A stretch of 64,000 nt of DNA, from assembly GCF_014192115.1 (NCBI RefSeq), contig NZ_JACHXL010000001.1:836788-900787 (forward strand). The letters run 5' to 3'. The notes below the pieces were generated by a model that made no database searches, was not told the DNA's origin, and saw only the letters and a program-made list of their open reading frames with translations. Positions 38,342 to 46,819 of the stretch are shown here, one piece after another; the first letter of the stretch is position 1; every line of letters begins with the position of its first letter. The translations under genes and the position numbers were made by a program. The DNA is from Psychrobacter luti. Lineage in GTDB: Bacteria; Pseudomonadota; Gammaproteobacteria; Pseudomonadales; Moraxellaceae.

Positions 38342-39307
38342 ATGACCATGCCTATCAATACGCCAGCGTTACAGACTATAAATAAGAAAGCGCTTATTCA
38401 GCAAAGCCTCGTTAAAAAAAGCGCCATGACTACTGCCATTTCAACGGTTTTAGCAGGAACTTTACTGACGCTATCTGCCGCACATGCCGCGCCTGAGATT
38501 GCTGTTAGCTCGTCTGTTGGTAGCACGACGGTGGTTGAGCAGTATTCTGACGGTAAAACGGCGGTCATCACCGCAACGCCTAATAGCATCACCATGCAAG
38601 ATGGCATGCCGTTTGCGGTGACACAAGTGACCAATGTGCCGCGCTATACGGTTCGCCAAGTCGCCAGTAATGGTGCTAGCAATACAGTCGTCACCCAAGG
38701 CGCCGCCACGGTTACCAGCGTACCTGTGACCAACCAGATGACCAATCAAACCAGCAGGGTTGATGTTATAGCTGTGCCGACGACTAGCGTGACAGAAGTC
38801 TTGCCTGTGATGAAAGCTACCCAATTACCAGTCATCAATGCGCCGACGACAACTGTCGTGACTAACCAACCTGCAACGACGCAAATCGTATCTACTTCTT
38901 TAGACGCTCTGCAACTGACACCAACCTTTAGTACCCCTGGCGTGGTCAATGCACAAACCAAAGTCATGAAGATATTAAAAAACAAAGACGGTCGTGAAGT
39001 AGCTGTACCTGCCAATCATATCGCACCTGGCGACGTCATCGAATATTACACCACTTATACCAATACCACCGCGCAGCCTGTTAATGATATCAATGCGATG
39101 GTCTCATTGCCAAACGGCGTTCAATTGGTATCACTAAACAGTCCACTGCCAACGCTTGCGACTACGGGCGGCGACAGCTATCAAACTATCCAACAAGTTG
39201 GCAATACTGTAGTCATCACAGAAAACTATTCTGGACTAAAATGGAACTTGGTTGACCTCCCTGCCAATGCACCGCAAACGGTTGTTATACGTGCGAAAGT
39301 TCAATAA
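38342..39307 (+). CDS. Exported Thr/Val-rich protein with a DUF11-like C-terminal domain
   Basis: A 321-residue secreted protein I cannot name. The signal peptide has a long basic N-region (about 1-28) and a hydrophobic core ending SAAHA, likely cut after Ala49. The middle (50-200) is strikingly rich in Thr, Val, Ser, Asn and Gln, with near-repeats such as TSVPVTNQMTNQTS and TTTVVTNQPATTQIV. The C-terminal 110 residues (GREVAVPANHIAPGDVIEYY onward) resemble DUF11/CARDB-type immunoglobulin-like repeats of cell-surface proteins. A surface or periplasmic role is likely; function unknown. Confidence 0.65.
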   Translation: MTMPINTPALQTINKKALIQQSLVKKSAMTTAISTVLAGTLLTLSAAHAAPEIAVSSSVGSTTVVEQYSDGKTAVITATPNSITMQDGMPFAVTQVTNVPRYTVRQVASNGASNTVVTQGAATVTSVPVTNQMTNQTSRVDVIAVPTTSVTEVLPVMKATQLPVINAPTTTVVTNQPATTQIVSTSLDALQLTPTFSTPGVVNAQTKVMKILKNKDGREVAVPANHIAPGDVIEYYTTYTNTTAQPVNDINAMVSLPNGVQLVSLNSPLPTLATTGGDSYQTIQQVGNTVVITENYSGLKWNLVDLPANAPQTVVIRAKVQ

Positions 39308-39347
39308 TAGTTATCTTGTATAAAAAATATCTGCTGAATAATTACTC

Positions 39348-39375
39348 CAAAAGTCCTGCTCATGCAGGACTTTTG
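39348..39375 (+). terminator. Rho-independent terminator after the exported protein gene
   Basis: CAAAAGTCCTGC and GCAGGACTTTTG form a perfect 12-bp stem with a four-base loop. Confidence 0.85.
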
Positions 39376-39594
39376 TGTTTGTAAAGAATATAAACGATAA
39401 AGCTCTTTTCGATAGTTACTTTTTGATAATTACTTTTTGATAGTAATCTTACAGCAGTAACTCTTCGATAATAAATTATTACCATCTAGCGACACTATCT
39501 GTCGTGTTATTCTAGATATTTCTCTATTAATACAATGACTTAACAATAATTTTGTTAAAATAGTCTTTCATTAATGCATTGGTAACTACCGCTT

Positions 39595-40863
39595 ATGGCA
39601 ACCATCAATTATGAACGACTGCAAGGCAAGCTTAATATCTTGGCCGATGCTGCTAAGTATGATGTCTCTTGTTCCTCCTCCGCTGGCACGCGCAAAAATC
39701 AAGGTGGTGGTCTTGGCGATGCCTCAGCAACTGGTATTTGCCACAGCTATACCGAAGATGGTCGCTGTGTCAGTTTACTCAAAATTCTACTGACCAATCA
39801 TTGTATTTACGACTGTGCTTATTGTACCTCGCGCAAAAGCCATGACACCCCACGCGCGGCTTTTAGTGTTGAAGAAGTCGTCGATTTAACCATGCAGTTT
39901 TATCGCCGCAACTATATCGAAGGGCTGTTTTTAAGCTCAGGTATCTTTAAAAGTGGCGATTATACGATGGAGCGCTTGGTCGAAGTTGCTAAGATATTAC
40001 GTACCCGTGAGCGTTTTAACGGCTATATTCACCTAAAAACCATTCCCGGTGCATCAAAAGAATTGCTGTTAGAAGCTGGTCTTTATGCTGACCGCTTAAG
40101 CGTTAATATCGAGATTCCGACTAAATCAGGCTTAGCTTTACTCGCACCAGAAAAATCTCATGAGCAATTAAAAGCACCAATGCAAACGGTGAAAGAAGAA
40201 ATTATCACCATTCGTGAGAGCCGTAAGACCCATAAAAAAGCGCCGAAATTTGTACCAGCAGGTCAAACCAGCCAAATGATTGTTGGGGCTAGCAATGAAA
40301 CGGATTTGCAGGTTATACAGCTATCAAGCCATTTTTATAAACAATATGATCTTAAGCGCGTTTACTACTCTGGTTATGTGCCGATGTTGTCCGATAGTCG
40401 CCTACCAGCTATCGGTACGCCTGTACCGATGATACGCGAAAACCGTCTTTATCAAGCCGATTGGCTGATGCGCTTTTATGGTTTTGGTGCACATGAAATC
40501 GTTGAGCCAGATTCGCCATTTCTAGACTTAGACTGCGATCCAAAATTGGCGTGGGCAATCCGCCATCGTGAGCACTTCCCCGTTAATATTCAAACCGCCA
40601 CTTACGAGATGATTGTTCGTATTCCGGGTATCGGCACCAAAACCGCTAAAAAGATAGTGAAGGCACGCAAGTTTAATCAACTGACACTTTATCATTTGAA
40701 AAAGATGGGAGCAGCAGTCAATCGCGCCAAATACTTTATCGCAACGACCGGTAAAAACGAACATCTTGCCCATTTAACGCGTGATAATTTCCGTCAATAT
40801 GTACTGGCACAAACGCAGACTAAGTTTAAAGATCAACGCAGTGGGCAGCTGGCTTTATTTTAG
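39595..40863 (+). CDS. Radical SAM protein with helix-hairpin-helix, putative DNA modification/repair
   Basis: A 422-residue radical SAM enzyme of the type named putative DNA modification/repair radical SAM protein. The [4Fe-4S] motif CIYDCAYC gives Cys70, Cys74 and Cys77; further cysteines at 26, 49 and 58 precede it. The TIM-barrel body includes FLSSGIFKSGDYTMERL and RLSVNIEIP. A helix-hairpin-helix DNA-binding motif (VRIPGIGTKTAKKIVKARK) lies at 341-359. The family occurs next to, or with, DUF4130/uracil-DNA-glycosylase-like partners, as here. The reaction is unknown; DNA-lesion repair is inferred from HhH and partner. Confidence 0.85.
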   Translation: MATINYERLQGKLNILADAAKYDVSCSSSAGTRKNQGGGLGDASATGICHSYTEDGRCVSLLKILLTNHCIYDCAYCTSRKSHDTPRAAFSVEEVVDLTMQFYRRNYIEGLFLSSGIFKSGDYTMERLVEVAKILRTRERFNGYIHLKTIPGASKELLLEAGLYADRLSVNIEIPTKSGLALLAPEKSHEQLKAPMQTVKEEIITIRESRKTHKKAPKFVPAGQTSQMIVGASNETDLQVIQLSSHFYKQYDLKRVYYSGYVPMLSDSRLPAIGTPVPMIRENRLYQADWLMRFYGFGAHEIVEPDSPFLDLDCDPKLAWAIRHREHFPVNIQTATYEMIVRIPGIGTKTAKKIVKARKFNQLTLYHLKKMGAAVNRAKYFIATTGKNEHLAHLTRDNFRQYVLAQTQTKFKDQRSGQLALF

Positions 40864-40915
40864 TAAAATTATTAATAAAGTTAACTACAATCATGAAGTT
40901 GTCTTGGGATACATA

Positions 40916-41800
40916 ATGTCGCAATCACGGTTAGAGCTTGCCAGAAACCAAAACTATCAGCTGGGTCAATTGACACCCAGTATTGTGCTTTATGAGCCCA
41001 GTTTTGAAGGTTGGCTGAGTGCGGTATTTTATGTCTATGCTAATAAGTTACAGGACGATGAATCCTTACAGTTAATTGCTCAAGACTGCTATGTACCTTC
41101 ATTAATCTCACAAGCGACCAGTGTTGCAATTGATGAAGACAAAGCTGAACGCGTACTATCAAAGCTTAATAACTTATTAGGTCGCTCAGGTATGCGCAAT
41201 TTACTTTGGGGGTTTTTGTCGGAAAAAGACAGTATTGGTAGTACATTGTTTCAAGTGGTCAAATACGCTATTGATTATCCAAGTCGCTCTATTATGGAAG
41301 ACTTAGGTAACTTGAATGTTCTGTATTTGGTACAAACCGTTAAGTCTGTCGGTCGAGAAAAACACCGCATGGAAGCTTTTGTACGCTTTGAGCATACTAC
41401 TGATGATATTTACTTTGCTCGGGTTGAGCCGGATTTTAATGTATTGCCTTTAATTGGCGAGCATTTTCGTCAGCGCTACCAAGACCAGCATTGGGCAATT
41501 TATGATGTGGCTCGTGGCTATGGTATTTATTATGACAAAAGTAAAAGCACGCCCATGCGCCCTGCTGCCCTACAAACCATCACTGACTTAGATGATGCAG
41601 TACTGCGTAATCCTGCCAGCATTCATAGTAAGGACGAGCAGCGCTATCAAAAATTTTGGCAAGGTTACTTTACCAACGTCAATATCAAGGAGCGTAAAAA
41701 CCCGCGCTTGCATAAACAATATCTGCCGCAGCGCTATTGGAAATACCTCAGTGAGAAGCAAGTACTACCAAATGCTGAACATTTACAAAAACGTCGCTAA
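40916..41800 (+). CDS. DUF4130 protein, partner of the radical SAM DNA-repair protein
   Basis: A 294-residue soluble protein of the radical-SAM-linked DUF4130 family. Signature stretches are VLYEPSFEGWLSAVFYVY at the start, LGNLNVLYLVQTVKSVGREKHRMEAFVRF, and DIYFARVEPDFNVLPLIGEHF followed by WAIYDVARGYGIYYD. In some bacteria this domain is fused to a uracil-DNA-glycosylase-like domain; here it stands alone. The ATG at 40916 (after TTGGGATACATA) is chosen although the frame opens at 40781, because the earlier part overlaps the upstream gene. The 52-bp gap indicates co-transcription. Biochemical role unknown. Confidence 0.82.
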   Translation: MSQSRLELARNQNYQLGQLTPSIVLYEPSFEGWLSAVFYVYANKLQDDESLQLIAQDCYVPSLISQATSVAIDEDKAERVLSKLNNLLGRSGMRNLLWGFLSEKDSIGSTLFQVVKYAIDYPSRSIMEDLGNLNVLYLVQTVKSVGREKHRMEAFVRFEHTTDDIYFARVEPDFNVLPLIGEHFRQRYQDQHWAIYDVARGYGIYYDKSKSTPMRPAALQTITDLDDAVLRNPASIHSKDEQRYQKFWQGYFTNVNIKERKNPRLHKQYLPQRYWKYLSEKQVLPNAEHLQKRR

Positions 41801-41961
41801 CTTGTTAGGATTGATACTAAGATTAAATATCGTTAAATTATTATTTTTAGCTAAAAAAAGCATGGCAAATCCGACCTTATCTTTTTATCTTGGTGGTTGA
41901 GTTTTCAGCACTTTTAACTGACAATAGCAGCTTGATATCTTATTTGGTGACCGACGCTATT

Positions 41962-43383
41962 ATGAAAGTTATGCGCTTACTGTCGTCTTTAAAGCATGAT
42001 GAATCCGAGCGCGGTATTTTTCATCTTGGACGCGCTTTGGTTAAAAATGAGCATACCTCCATCATCATCTCCAGTGCTGATGAAGAAAACGACTTGGTCA
42101 AGCGCCTAAAGCGTGACGGCAATATCTACCATCAGCTCTATATGAATAAGAAATCTTGGCTGTCACTGCTACAAGTTGCCCCGCTACGCCGCCTGATTGA
42201 AAAATACGACCCCGACGTCATTCATGTGCATTCCCGCACACCTGCATGGATATTACATTTAGCATTGCGCCGTGCTCGCGTCAAGCGCCGACCAAAACTG
42301 GTCTCGACCATGTATGGCTTTTATCCGATTAATAAATACTCGCAAGCGCTGCTTGATGTCGATACCATCATCACGGTCTCCGATAGCGTCACCAATTATC
42401 TAAAAAAAGGCCTGCGCCGTGAAGATCTAGAACCCAAAGTCATTAAGCGTATCTACCGCGGTGTCGATACGCGCCGTTATCCGTATCGGCATAACCCTTC
42501 TGTTTATTGGTTGCGGCACACTTTTGCTGAATATCCTGAGCTTGAGCATAAAAAATGGCTGGTCTTTCCGACCATCATTGGTAATGAGTATGGGCAAGAA
42601 TGGCTGATTGATATTTTGGGCAATCTACAAGAACAGTTTCCCAATATTCACGCCATTATTATGGATGAAGATTACCGCGAGGGTGACGTCGCGCATGAAG
42701 ACTTTCGCCAACGCAGTAATACACTAGGGCTTTCTGAGCGTATTACCTATGTCGGTAGTAAGCGTAACGACATGCGCGAGTGGCTGTCAGCTGCTAACAT
42801 TGTCATGGCGCTTGCTAATGAGCCTGAATCTATCGGTATCAATGCCCTACAAGCGATTCATTTAGGCACACCGGTGATTGGTTGGGATCAAGCGGCGTTT
42901 AGCGAGATTTTACAACCGCTCTATCCGCAGGGCTTGGTCAGAAAGTACAATGCTAAAGCACTTTGTAAAGCGGTACGCAATCAGCTAGAAAGTGTCACGC
43001 GCCCTGAAATGACCACCAAATTCACCATGCGTGAGATGATTGAGCAAACCCTTGCGGTATATCAAGAGCTGTATGAAGAATCGCTTGCAGCAGCACAGGC
43101 CGATGCAATAGCGGTCAAAAGAATTAGAAACAGCCTTAGCAAGGCGTCTAAATCCATTCCTGAATCCCCTTATGTAAAAATCGAACCAGCAAATAAAAAT
43201 ACCAAAGTCAGATTGCTTAAAGACTCTACTAAAACGACCGATGCTAAAGTGCTTGAGACTAAAGTTCTAGAGGCTAAAACCGCAGATGTTAAAGCGACAG
43301 ATACCAAGGAAATACAGGTGAAAGCAACAGAGTCAGTAAAACCAGCCGATGATTCAAAAGCAACTCAAGATAATACCGAATAG
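41962..43383 (+). CDS. Glycosyltransferase family 4-like protein
   Basis: Probable GT-B glycosyltransferase of 473 residues. The ATG at 41962 is preferred over the frame opening at 41890 because MKVMRLLSSLKHDESERGIFHL is the expected first strand and loop. The N-terminal half has IHVHSRTPAWILHLALR and the interdomain RIYRGVDTRRYPY. The C-terminal half has WLSAANIVMALANEPESIGINALQAIHLGTPVIGW, carrying the donor-binding glutamates. The last 75 residues are a low-complexity Lys/Ala/Thr tail with a KATD/KVLE-type repeat, unusual for the family. Substrate unknown; LPS or capsule sugar transfer is possible. No other polysaccharide genes are nearby. Confidence 0.75.
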   Translation: MKVMRLLSSLKHDESERGIFHLGRALVKNEHTSIIISSADEENDLVKRLKRDGNIYHQLYMNKKSWLSLLQVAPLRRLIEKYDPDVIHVHSRTPAWILHLALRRARVKRRPKLVSTMYGFYPINKYSQALLDVDTIITVSDSVTNYLKKGLRREDLEPKVIKRIYRGVDTRRYPYRHNPSVYWLRHTFAEYPELEHKKWLVFPTIIGNEYGQEWLIDILGNLQEQFPNIHAIIMDEDYREGDVAHEDFRQRSNTLGLSERITYVGSKRNDMREWLSAANIVMALANEPESIGINALQAIHLGTPVIGWDQAAFSEILQPLYPQGLVRKYNAKALCKAVRNQLESVTRPEMTTKFTMREMIEQTLAVYQELYEESLAAAQADAIAVKRIRNSLSKASKSIPESPYVKIEPANKNTKVRLLKDSTKTTDAKVLETKVLEAKTADVKATDTKEIQVKATESVKPADDSKATQDNTE

Positions 43384-43410
43384 CTTATTTACAAGCCCTC
43401 ATTTTTAACA

Positions 43411-43446
43411 AAAAAGCGCTGCTTCTATTTCTAGAAGTAGCGCTTT
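43411..43446. terminator. Bidirectional terminator between glycosyltransferase and puuR
   Basis: AAAGCGCTGCTTCT pairs with AGAAGTAGCGCTTT (one mismatch). On the minus strand the stem ends in GCGCTTTTTTG, so it is strongest as the end of the puuR transcript; it also follows the glycosyltransferase stop by about 30 bp. Confidence 0.82.
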
Positions 43447-43516
43447 ACATGATAATTAATAATTTCTAAAACTCTTTCAAAGTACCCAATAACGTTAATT
43501 AAGCTCTAACATTAAC

Positions 43517-44260
43517 TTAATAAGTCGTGGGTGTATGGGCACTTACGATACGAGTTATGCCATCAGTAGGATTGATAAAAGTGTGCGGTTTAATCGTATC
43601 AATCACATAACTGTCACCTTCATTTAACAGGTAAGTTGTCTCTTCAATACGAATCAATACTTTACCTTCAATAACAGTACCAATCTCTTCACCTTCATGA
43701 GCAATTTTTTCTTCCGTCGAGCTATTTGGCTGATAAGTCTCAATCAAAAAACCCAGATTTTTGGTGGTGCTACAATTATATACCTGCTTTAGAGACACTC
43801 TACTACTGGGCTCACTAAGCTCTATCAAATCTTTTGGCGTGACCACCACACGTGCTTTAGGCTCTTTCCACTCATCACTAAAAAAGGTCGTTAAATCAGA
43901 TCCTAGCACCAACAAAATTGCCTTTAGCGTATTTACCGCGGGGCTAACCTTATTACGCTCAATCGCGCTGATTGAGGTATTAGTCACCCCTGCCATTCTT
44001 GCCAGCTTGCGTTGCGAGTAGCCTTTTGCAAGGCGCAGCTGATTGATTTTTTTACCGATATCTTCTTCTGGCTGTCCATCCATCTCGAGCACGGACGGCG
44101 CCTCATCAGATTCTAACGTGTCTTCCTTATCGCTATTAACGTCATCAGCTTCGTCTTCTTCAGCCTCGTCTTCTGGCGAAGCCATCTCATTTTCGGGCGC
44201 AAGGCCATCTTTTTCGATATCGTTTTCTGCACTATTATGAACCGTGTTTTTTGCTGGCAT
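43517..44260 (-). CDS. puuR: PuuR-like regulator (XRE helix-turn-helix plus cupin)
   Basis: Likely repressor of the putrescine genes beside it. Counting from the ATG at 44260 the protein has 247 residues: an unusual, very acidic N-terminal extension (1-66), an XRE-type helix-turn-helix (about 68-122, GYSQRKLARMAGVTNTSISAIERNK is its core) and a C-terminal cupin sensor domain (about 170-245, HEGEEIGTVIEGKVLIRI). E. coli PuuR has the same HTH-cupin order without the long acidic leader. It overlaps the end of puuD by about 26 bp, so the two are co-transcribed. Identification as PuuR rests on domains plus neighbours. Confidence 0.8.
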   Translation of the reverse strand: MPAKNTVHNSAENDIEKDGLAPENEMASPEDEAEEDEADDVNSDKEDTLESDEAPSVLEMDGQPEEDIGKKINQLRLAKGYSQRKLARMAGVTNTSISAIERNKVSPAVNTLKAILLVLGSDLTTFFSDEWKEPKARVVVTPKDLIELSEPSSRVSLKQVYNCSTTKNLGFLIETYQPNSSTEEKIAHEGEEIGTVIEGKVLIRIEETTYLLNEGDSYVIDTIKPHTFINPTDGITRIVSAHTPTTY

Positions 44261-44975
44261 AGTGGATAAATTCCTTGAATAGAAATTTCGACAAGTCGTC
44301 TTGTGCATAATTTAACTCAGGATGCCATTGTACACCAATCATAAATGGATGTTTTATTAAGCTGATGGCTTCTACCAATCCATCCGGTGCGCGTGCTTCG
44401 ACAAACAAACCTTTACCTACTTCATTGATGGCTTGTTTATGCAACGAATTGACATGCCATTTTTCACCAAACGCTGCCAATCGACCCTCAGGTTGAATAA
44501 TCACGTCGTGCACCGGCTGATACTGCACCTCAAGTGGCTGGGTATTGTCTTCTAAATGCGGCTCATAAAACCCTTCTACTTCGCGCCAGTCTGGATGCAA
44601 GCTGCCATCAAAATAGACATTCATCTCTTGCAAGCCTCGGCACACTGCCAATAAAGGCGTACCGGCTTTTTCTGCATGAGCAAGCAGCTTAAAGCTTAAC
44701 TCATCACGACCTAAATCCTGTTTTTCTTCAATATGTGAAGCGCCATAACGTGCAGGCGCAACGTTGCTATAACTGCCTGTTAATAGAATACCTTCAGCAA
44801 TGGCAATCAAAGCGTCGAAATTATCACTTTCTGCGGCGGTATTAGGCAGCAAGATAGGATTACCACCATAAAAGTGGACGGCATCGATATATTTTTGATA
44901 TACCGCTTGGGCGGGTTGACCGTCAACCATTTTATGGCAGGAGACGATGGCAATAATAGGTCGATAAGTTGGCAT
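44235..44975 (-). CDS. puuD: Gamma-glutamyl-GABA hydrolase PuuD (peptidase C26)
   Basis: Class I amidotransferase-like hydrolase that releases GABA from gamma-glutamyl-GABA in the Puu pathway. The start at 44975 is fixed by AAGGAAGAG before the ATG. In 246 residues the nucleophile is Cys112 (LAVCRGLQEMNV), with His218 and Glu220 in VQWHPE. The glycine-rich oxyanion region (LLTGSYSNVAP) is also present. It diverges from puuA across a 499-bp regulatory region and overlaps puuR downstream. Related C26 hydrolases cannot be wholly excluded, but the context is decisive. Confidence 0.9.
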   Translation of the reverse strand: MPTYRPIIAIVSCHKMVDGQPAQAVYQKYIDAVHFYGGNPILLPNTAAESDNFDALIAIAEGILLTGSYSNVAPARYGASHIEEKQDLGRDELSFKLLAHAEKAGTPLLAVCRGLQEMNVYFDGSLHPDWREVEGFYEPHLEDNTQPLEVQYQPVHDVIIQPEGRLAAFGEKWHVNSLHKQAINEVGKGLFVEARAPDGLVEAISLIKHPFMIGVQWHPELNYAQDDLSKFLFKEFIHYASKKHGS

Positions 44976-45307
44976 TTCACTCTTCCTTGAATGTGATATA
45001 CGGGCTTTAAAGCTCAAGTATGGCGATAATTTATTTATTAAAATCTAACACAGTCTTTTGGATAATGTAAACTATAAACTTCATTTTTAGTTAATAAAAA
45101 CTATAATGGATATAATTAATTACTTTTTAATAATTTTAAATATCAATTGACAACTATAAATTTCAGTCATATATTGAAGGACGTCAGTAAGACAAAAGGT
45201 TAATAACAGTGCTTACAACCTTCATGTCATCACTGATAAAAAAATGCTAAGTGATTAATTTTGCAGTAAAAATATCGTGAAACATCATTAGAAAAATACT
45301 TAGAGAA

Positions 45308-45463
45308 ATGAAAAACGTGGTATCAGCCACAGCATTTATAAGTGCTGTTTTATTTAGAAACACTGTCTTACTTAACGTTATTCATAATCATGACTTGTCA
45401 ATTATGAATGACAACGACCATAAACGGCGCAACCATAATCAGAGTAAAAATCAACATCAATAG
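45308..45463 (+). CDS. Possible 51-residue small ORF upstream of puuA
   Basis: ATG follows TTAGAGAA. The product starts MKNVVSATAFISAVLF, then becomes polar and very rich in His, Asn and Gln. It stops 11 bp before the puuA ATG, so it could be a leader peptide coupled to puuA. It overlaps hairpins that may be purely regulatory, and no homologue is known to me, so coding status is doubtful. Confidence 0.2.
   Translation: MKNVVSATAFISAVLFRNTVLLNVIHNHDLSIMNDNDHKRRNHNQSKNQHQ
45329..45356 (+). promoter_or_regulatory. Terminator-like hairpin in the puuA leader
   Basis: ACAGCATT pairs with AGTGCTGT (one T-G pair) around a 4-base loop, followed by TTTTATTT. It lies about 120 bp before puuA and would act as an attenuator if transcription starts upstream. 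Confidence 0.4.
45380..45409. promoter_or_regulatory. Candidate PuuR operator
   Basis: ATTCATAAT and ATTATGAAT are perfect 9-bp inverted arms spaced by 12 bases, 65 bp before the puuA start. The arm ATTATGAAT resembles the core ATAATGAA of the E. coli PuuR box as I recall it. Confidence 0.4.
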
Positions 45464-45474
45464 GGATAATAGAC

Positions 45475-46818
45475 ATGACGACAACCAATGGAATGGTCGA
45501 ATCTGCAAACAACACCGAATATGTGTATGTGGCAGCGGGGGATATTAATGGATTACTTCGTGGTAAGCGCATCCCCTTTAATCAGATGGAAAAAGCAGAA
45601 AATGGCGCAATAAGATTACCCCTATCAATTTTAGGAGTCGACATCTGGGGCGCTGATGTCATCGAATCTTCTCAATGTAATGGCGATATCGATGCCATCG
45701 CCCGTCCTACAGGACGCGCCGCCTACCCCCTTCTGAATACCAGTGCACCTTCATCGCTATTACCTGTTTGGCTTTATACCGAAGACAATGAACCCTACTA
45801 CGGTGACGCACGCCACGTCTTAGATTACGTCAGCAAAAAATTTAAAGCACTCGGATTGACGCCGGTCATGGCAACGGAGCTTGAATTTTATTTGATTGAT
45901 TACACCGAAGGCGAAACACCAAAGCCGCCTATTCGCCCAAAGAGTGGCTTAAGGCTGAATAAAACTTCTATCTTAAGTATCAATGACTTGTTGCAATTTG
46001 ATGAATTTTTAGACGAGGTTTATGAGCAATGTAAAAAACTTGATATTCCAGTTGATGCAGCTTTGGCTGAAAACGGCTGTGGTCAATTTGAGATTAACTT
46101 ACTGCATGTTGATGATCCTTTGAAAGCCGCTGACGATGCGATTTTATTCAAACAAGTGGTCAAGTCTGTTGCTACACGCCGCAAGCTGACGGCCACCTTT
46201 ATGGCAAAACCATTCGGCTTGCAATCAGGTAATGGTTTTCATGTACACTGCAGCCTGCTAGATAAAGATGGCAACAATGTCTTCGATGATGGCTCAGAAG
46301 AAGGGTCGGATATCTTACGTCATGCAGTCGCAGGCTTATTAAAAACCATGTCAGATTGCACCTTATTATTTGCGCCACACGTCAACTCTTATCGCCGCTT
46401 TACACCTGGTACGCTAGCACCAAATAATGTGTCATGGGGTTATGAAAACCGCACTGCCGCCGTACGCATCCCTGGGGGTGACTCACAAGCACGCCGTATC
46501 GAGCACCGTGTATCTGGGGCTGATGCCAATCCTTATCTGGTCTGTAGTGCCGTATTAGCAGGCATGTTATATGGCATCGAAAACAAGCTTGAAGCGCCAG
46601 AACCGGTCAATAGCATCACTTACAACGAAGCCGAGCTTAAAACCTTGCCATTAGACTGGCTATCAGCCATTCGTAAGTTTGAAAGCAGCGATGTCATTGA
46701 TTCCCTATTCCCAAGTGAGATGATTGAGCTATTGATTGCGGTCAAAAAGCAAGAAGCCAAACGCTTTGCTCAGCAAGTGACCAACCTTGAATACCTTACC
46801 TATTTACAGGATGTTTAA
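45475..46818 (+). CDS. puuA: Gamma-glutamylputrescine synthetase (glutamine synthetase family)
   Basis: First enzyme of the Puu pathway: couples glutamate to putrescine using ATP. The 447-residue protein has the glutamine synthetase fold: N-terminal beta-grasp with DINGLLRGKRIP, the catalytic metal-binding ATELEFYLID, the GNGFHVHCSLLD stretch, the ATP/glutamate site YRRFTPGTLAPNNVSWGYENRTAAVRIPG (described by residues about 303-331) and the EHRVSGADANPYL region. Lack of the adenylylation-loop tyrosine region and the neighbours support PuuA over true GlnA. AGGGATAATAGAC precedes ATG; puuB begins one base after its stop codon. Confidence 0.9.
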   Translation: MTTTNGMVESANNTEYVYVAAGDINGLLRGKRIPFNQMEKAENGAIRLPLSILGVDIWGADVIESSQCNGDIDAIARPTGRAAYPLLNTSAPSSLLPVWLYTEDNEPYYGDARHVLDYVSKKFKALGLTPVMATELEFYLIDYTEGETPKPPIRPKSGLRLNKTSILSINDLLQFDEFLDEVYEQCKKLDIPVDAALAENGCGQFEINLLHVDDPLKAADDAILFKQVVKSVATRRKLTATFMAKPFGLQSGNGFHVHCSLLDKDGNNVFDDGSEEGSDILRHAVAGLLKTMSDCTLLFAPHVNSYRRFTPGTLAPNNVSWGYENRTAAVRIPGGDSQARRIEHRVSGADANPYLVCSAVLAGMLYGIENKLEAPEPVNSITYNEAELKTLPLDWLSAIRKFESSDVIDSLFPSEMIELLIAVKKQEAKRFAQQVTNLEYLTYLQDV

Positions 46819-46819
46819 T

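Larger units (their letters stand above)
44976..45474. other. 499-bp divergent regulatory region between puuD and puuA
   Basis: Very AT-rich. It contains three copies of AACTATAA (45070, 45099, 45152), a terminator-like hairpin (45329-45356), a perfect 9-bp inverted repeat (45380-45409) and a possible 51-codon ORF (45308-45463) ending just before the puuA ribosome site. Any of these could serve PuuR or polyamine-dependent control. Confidence 0.6.
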
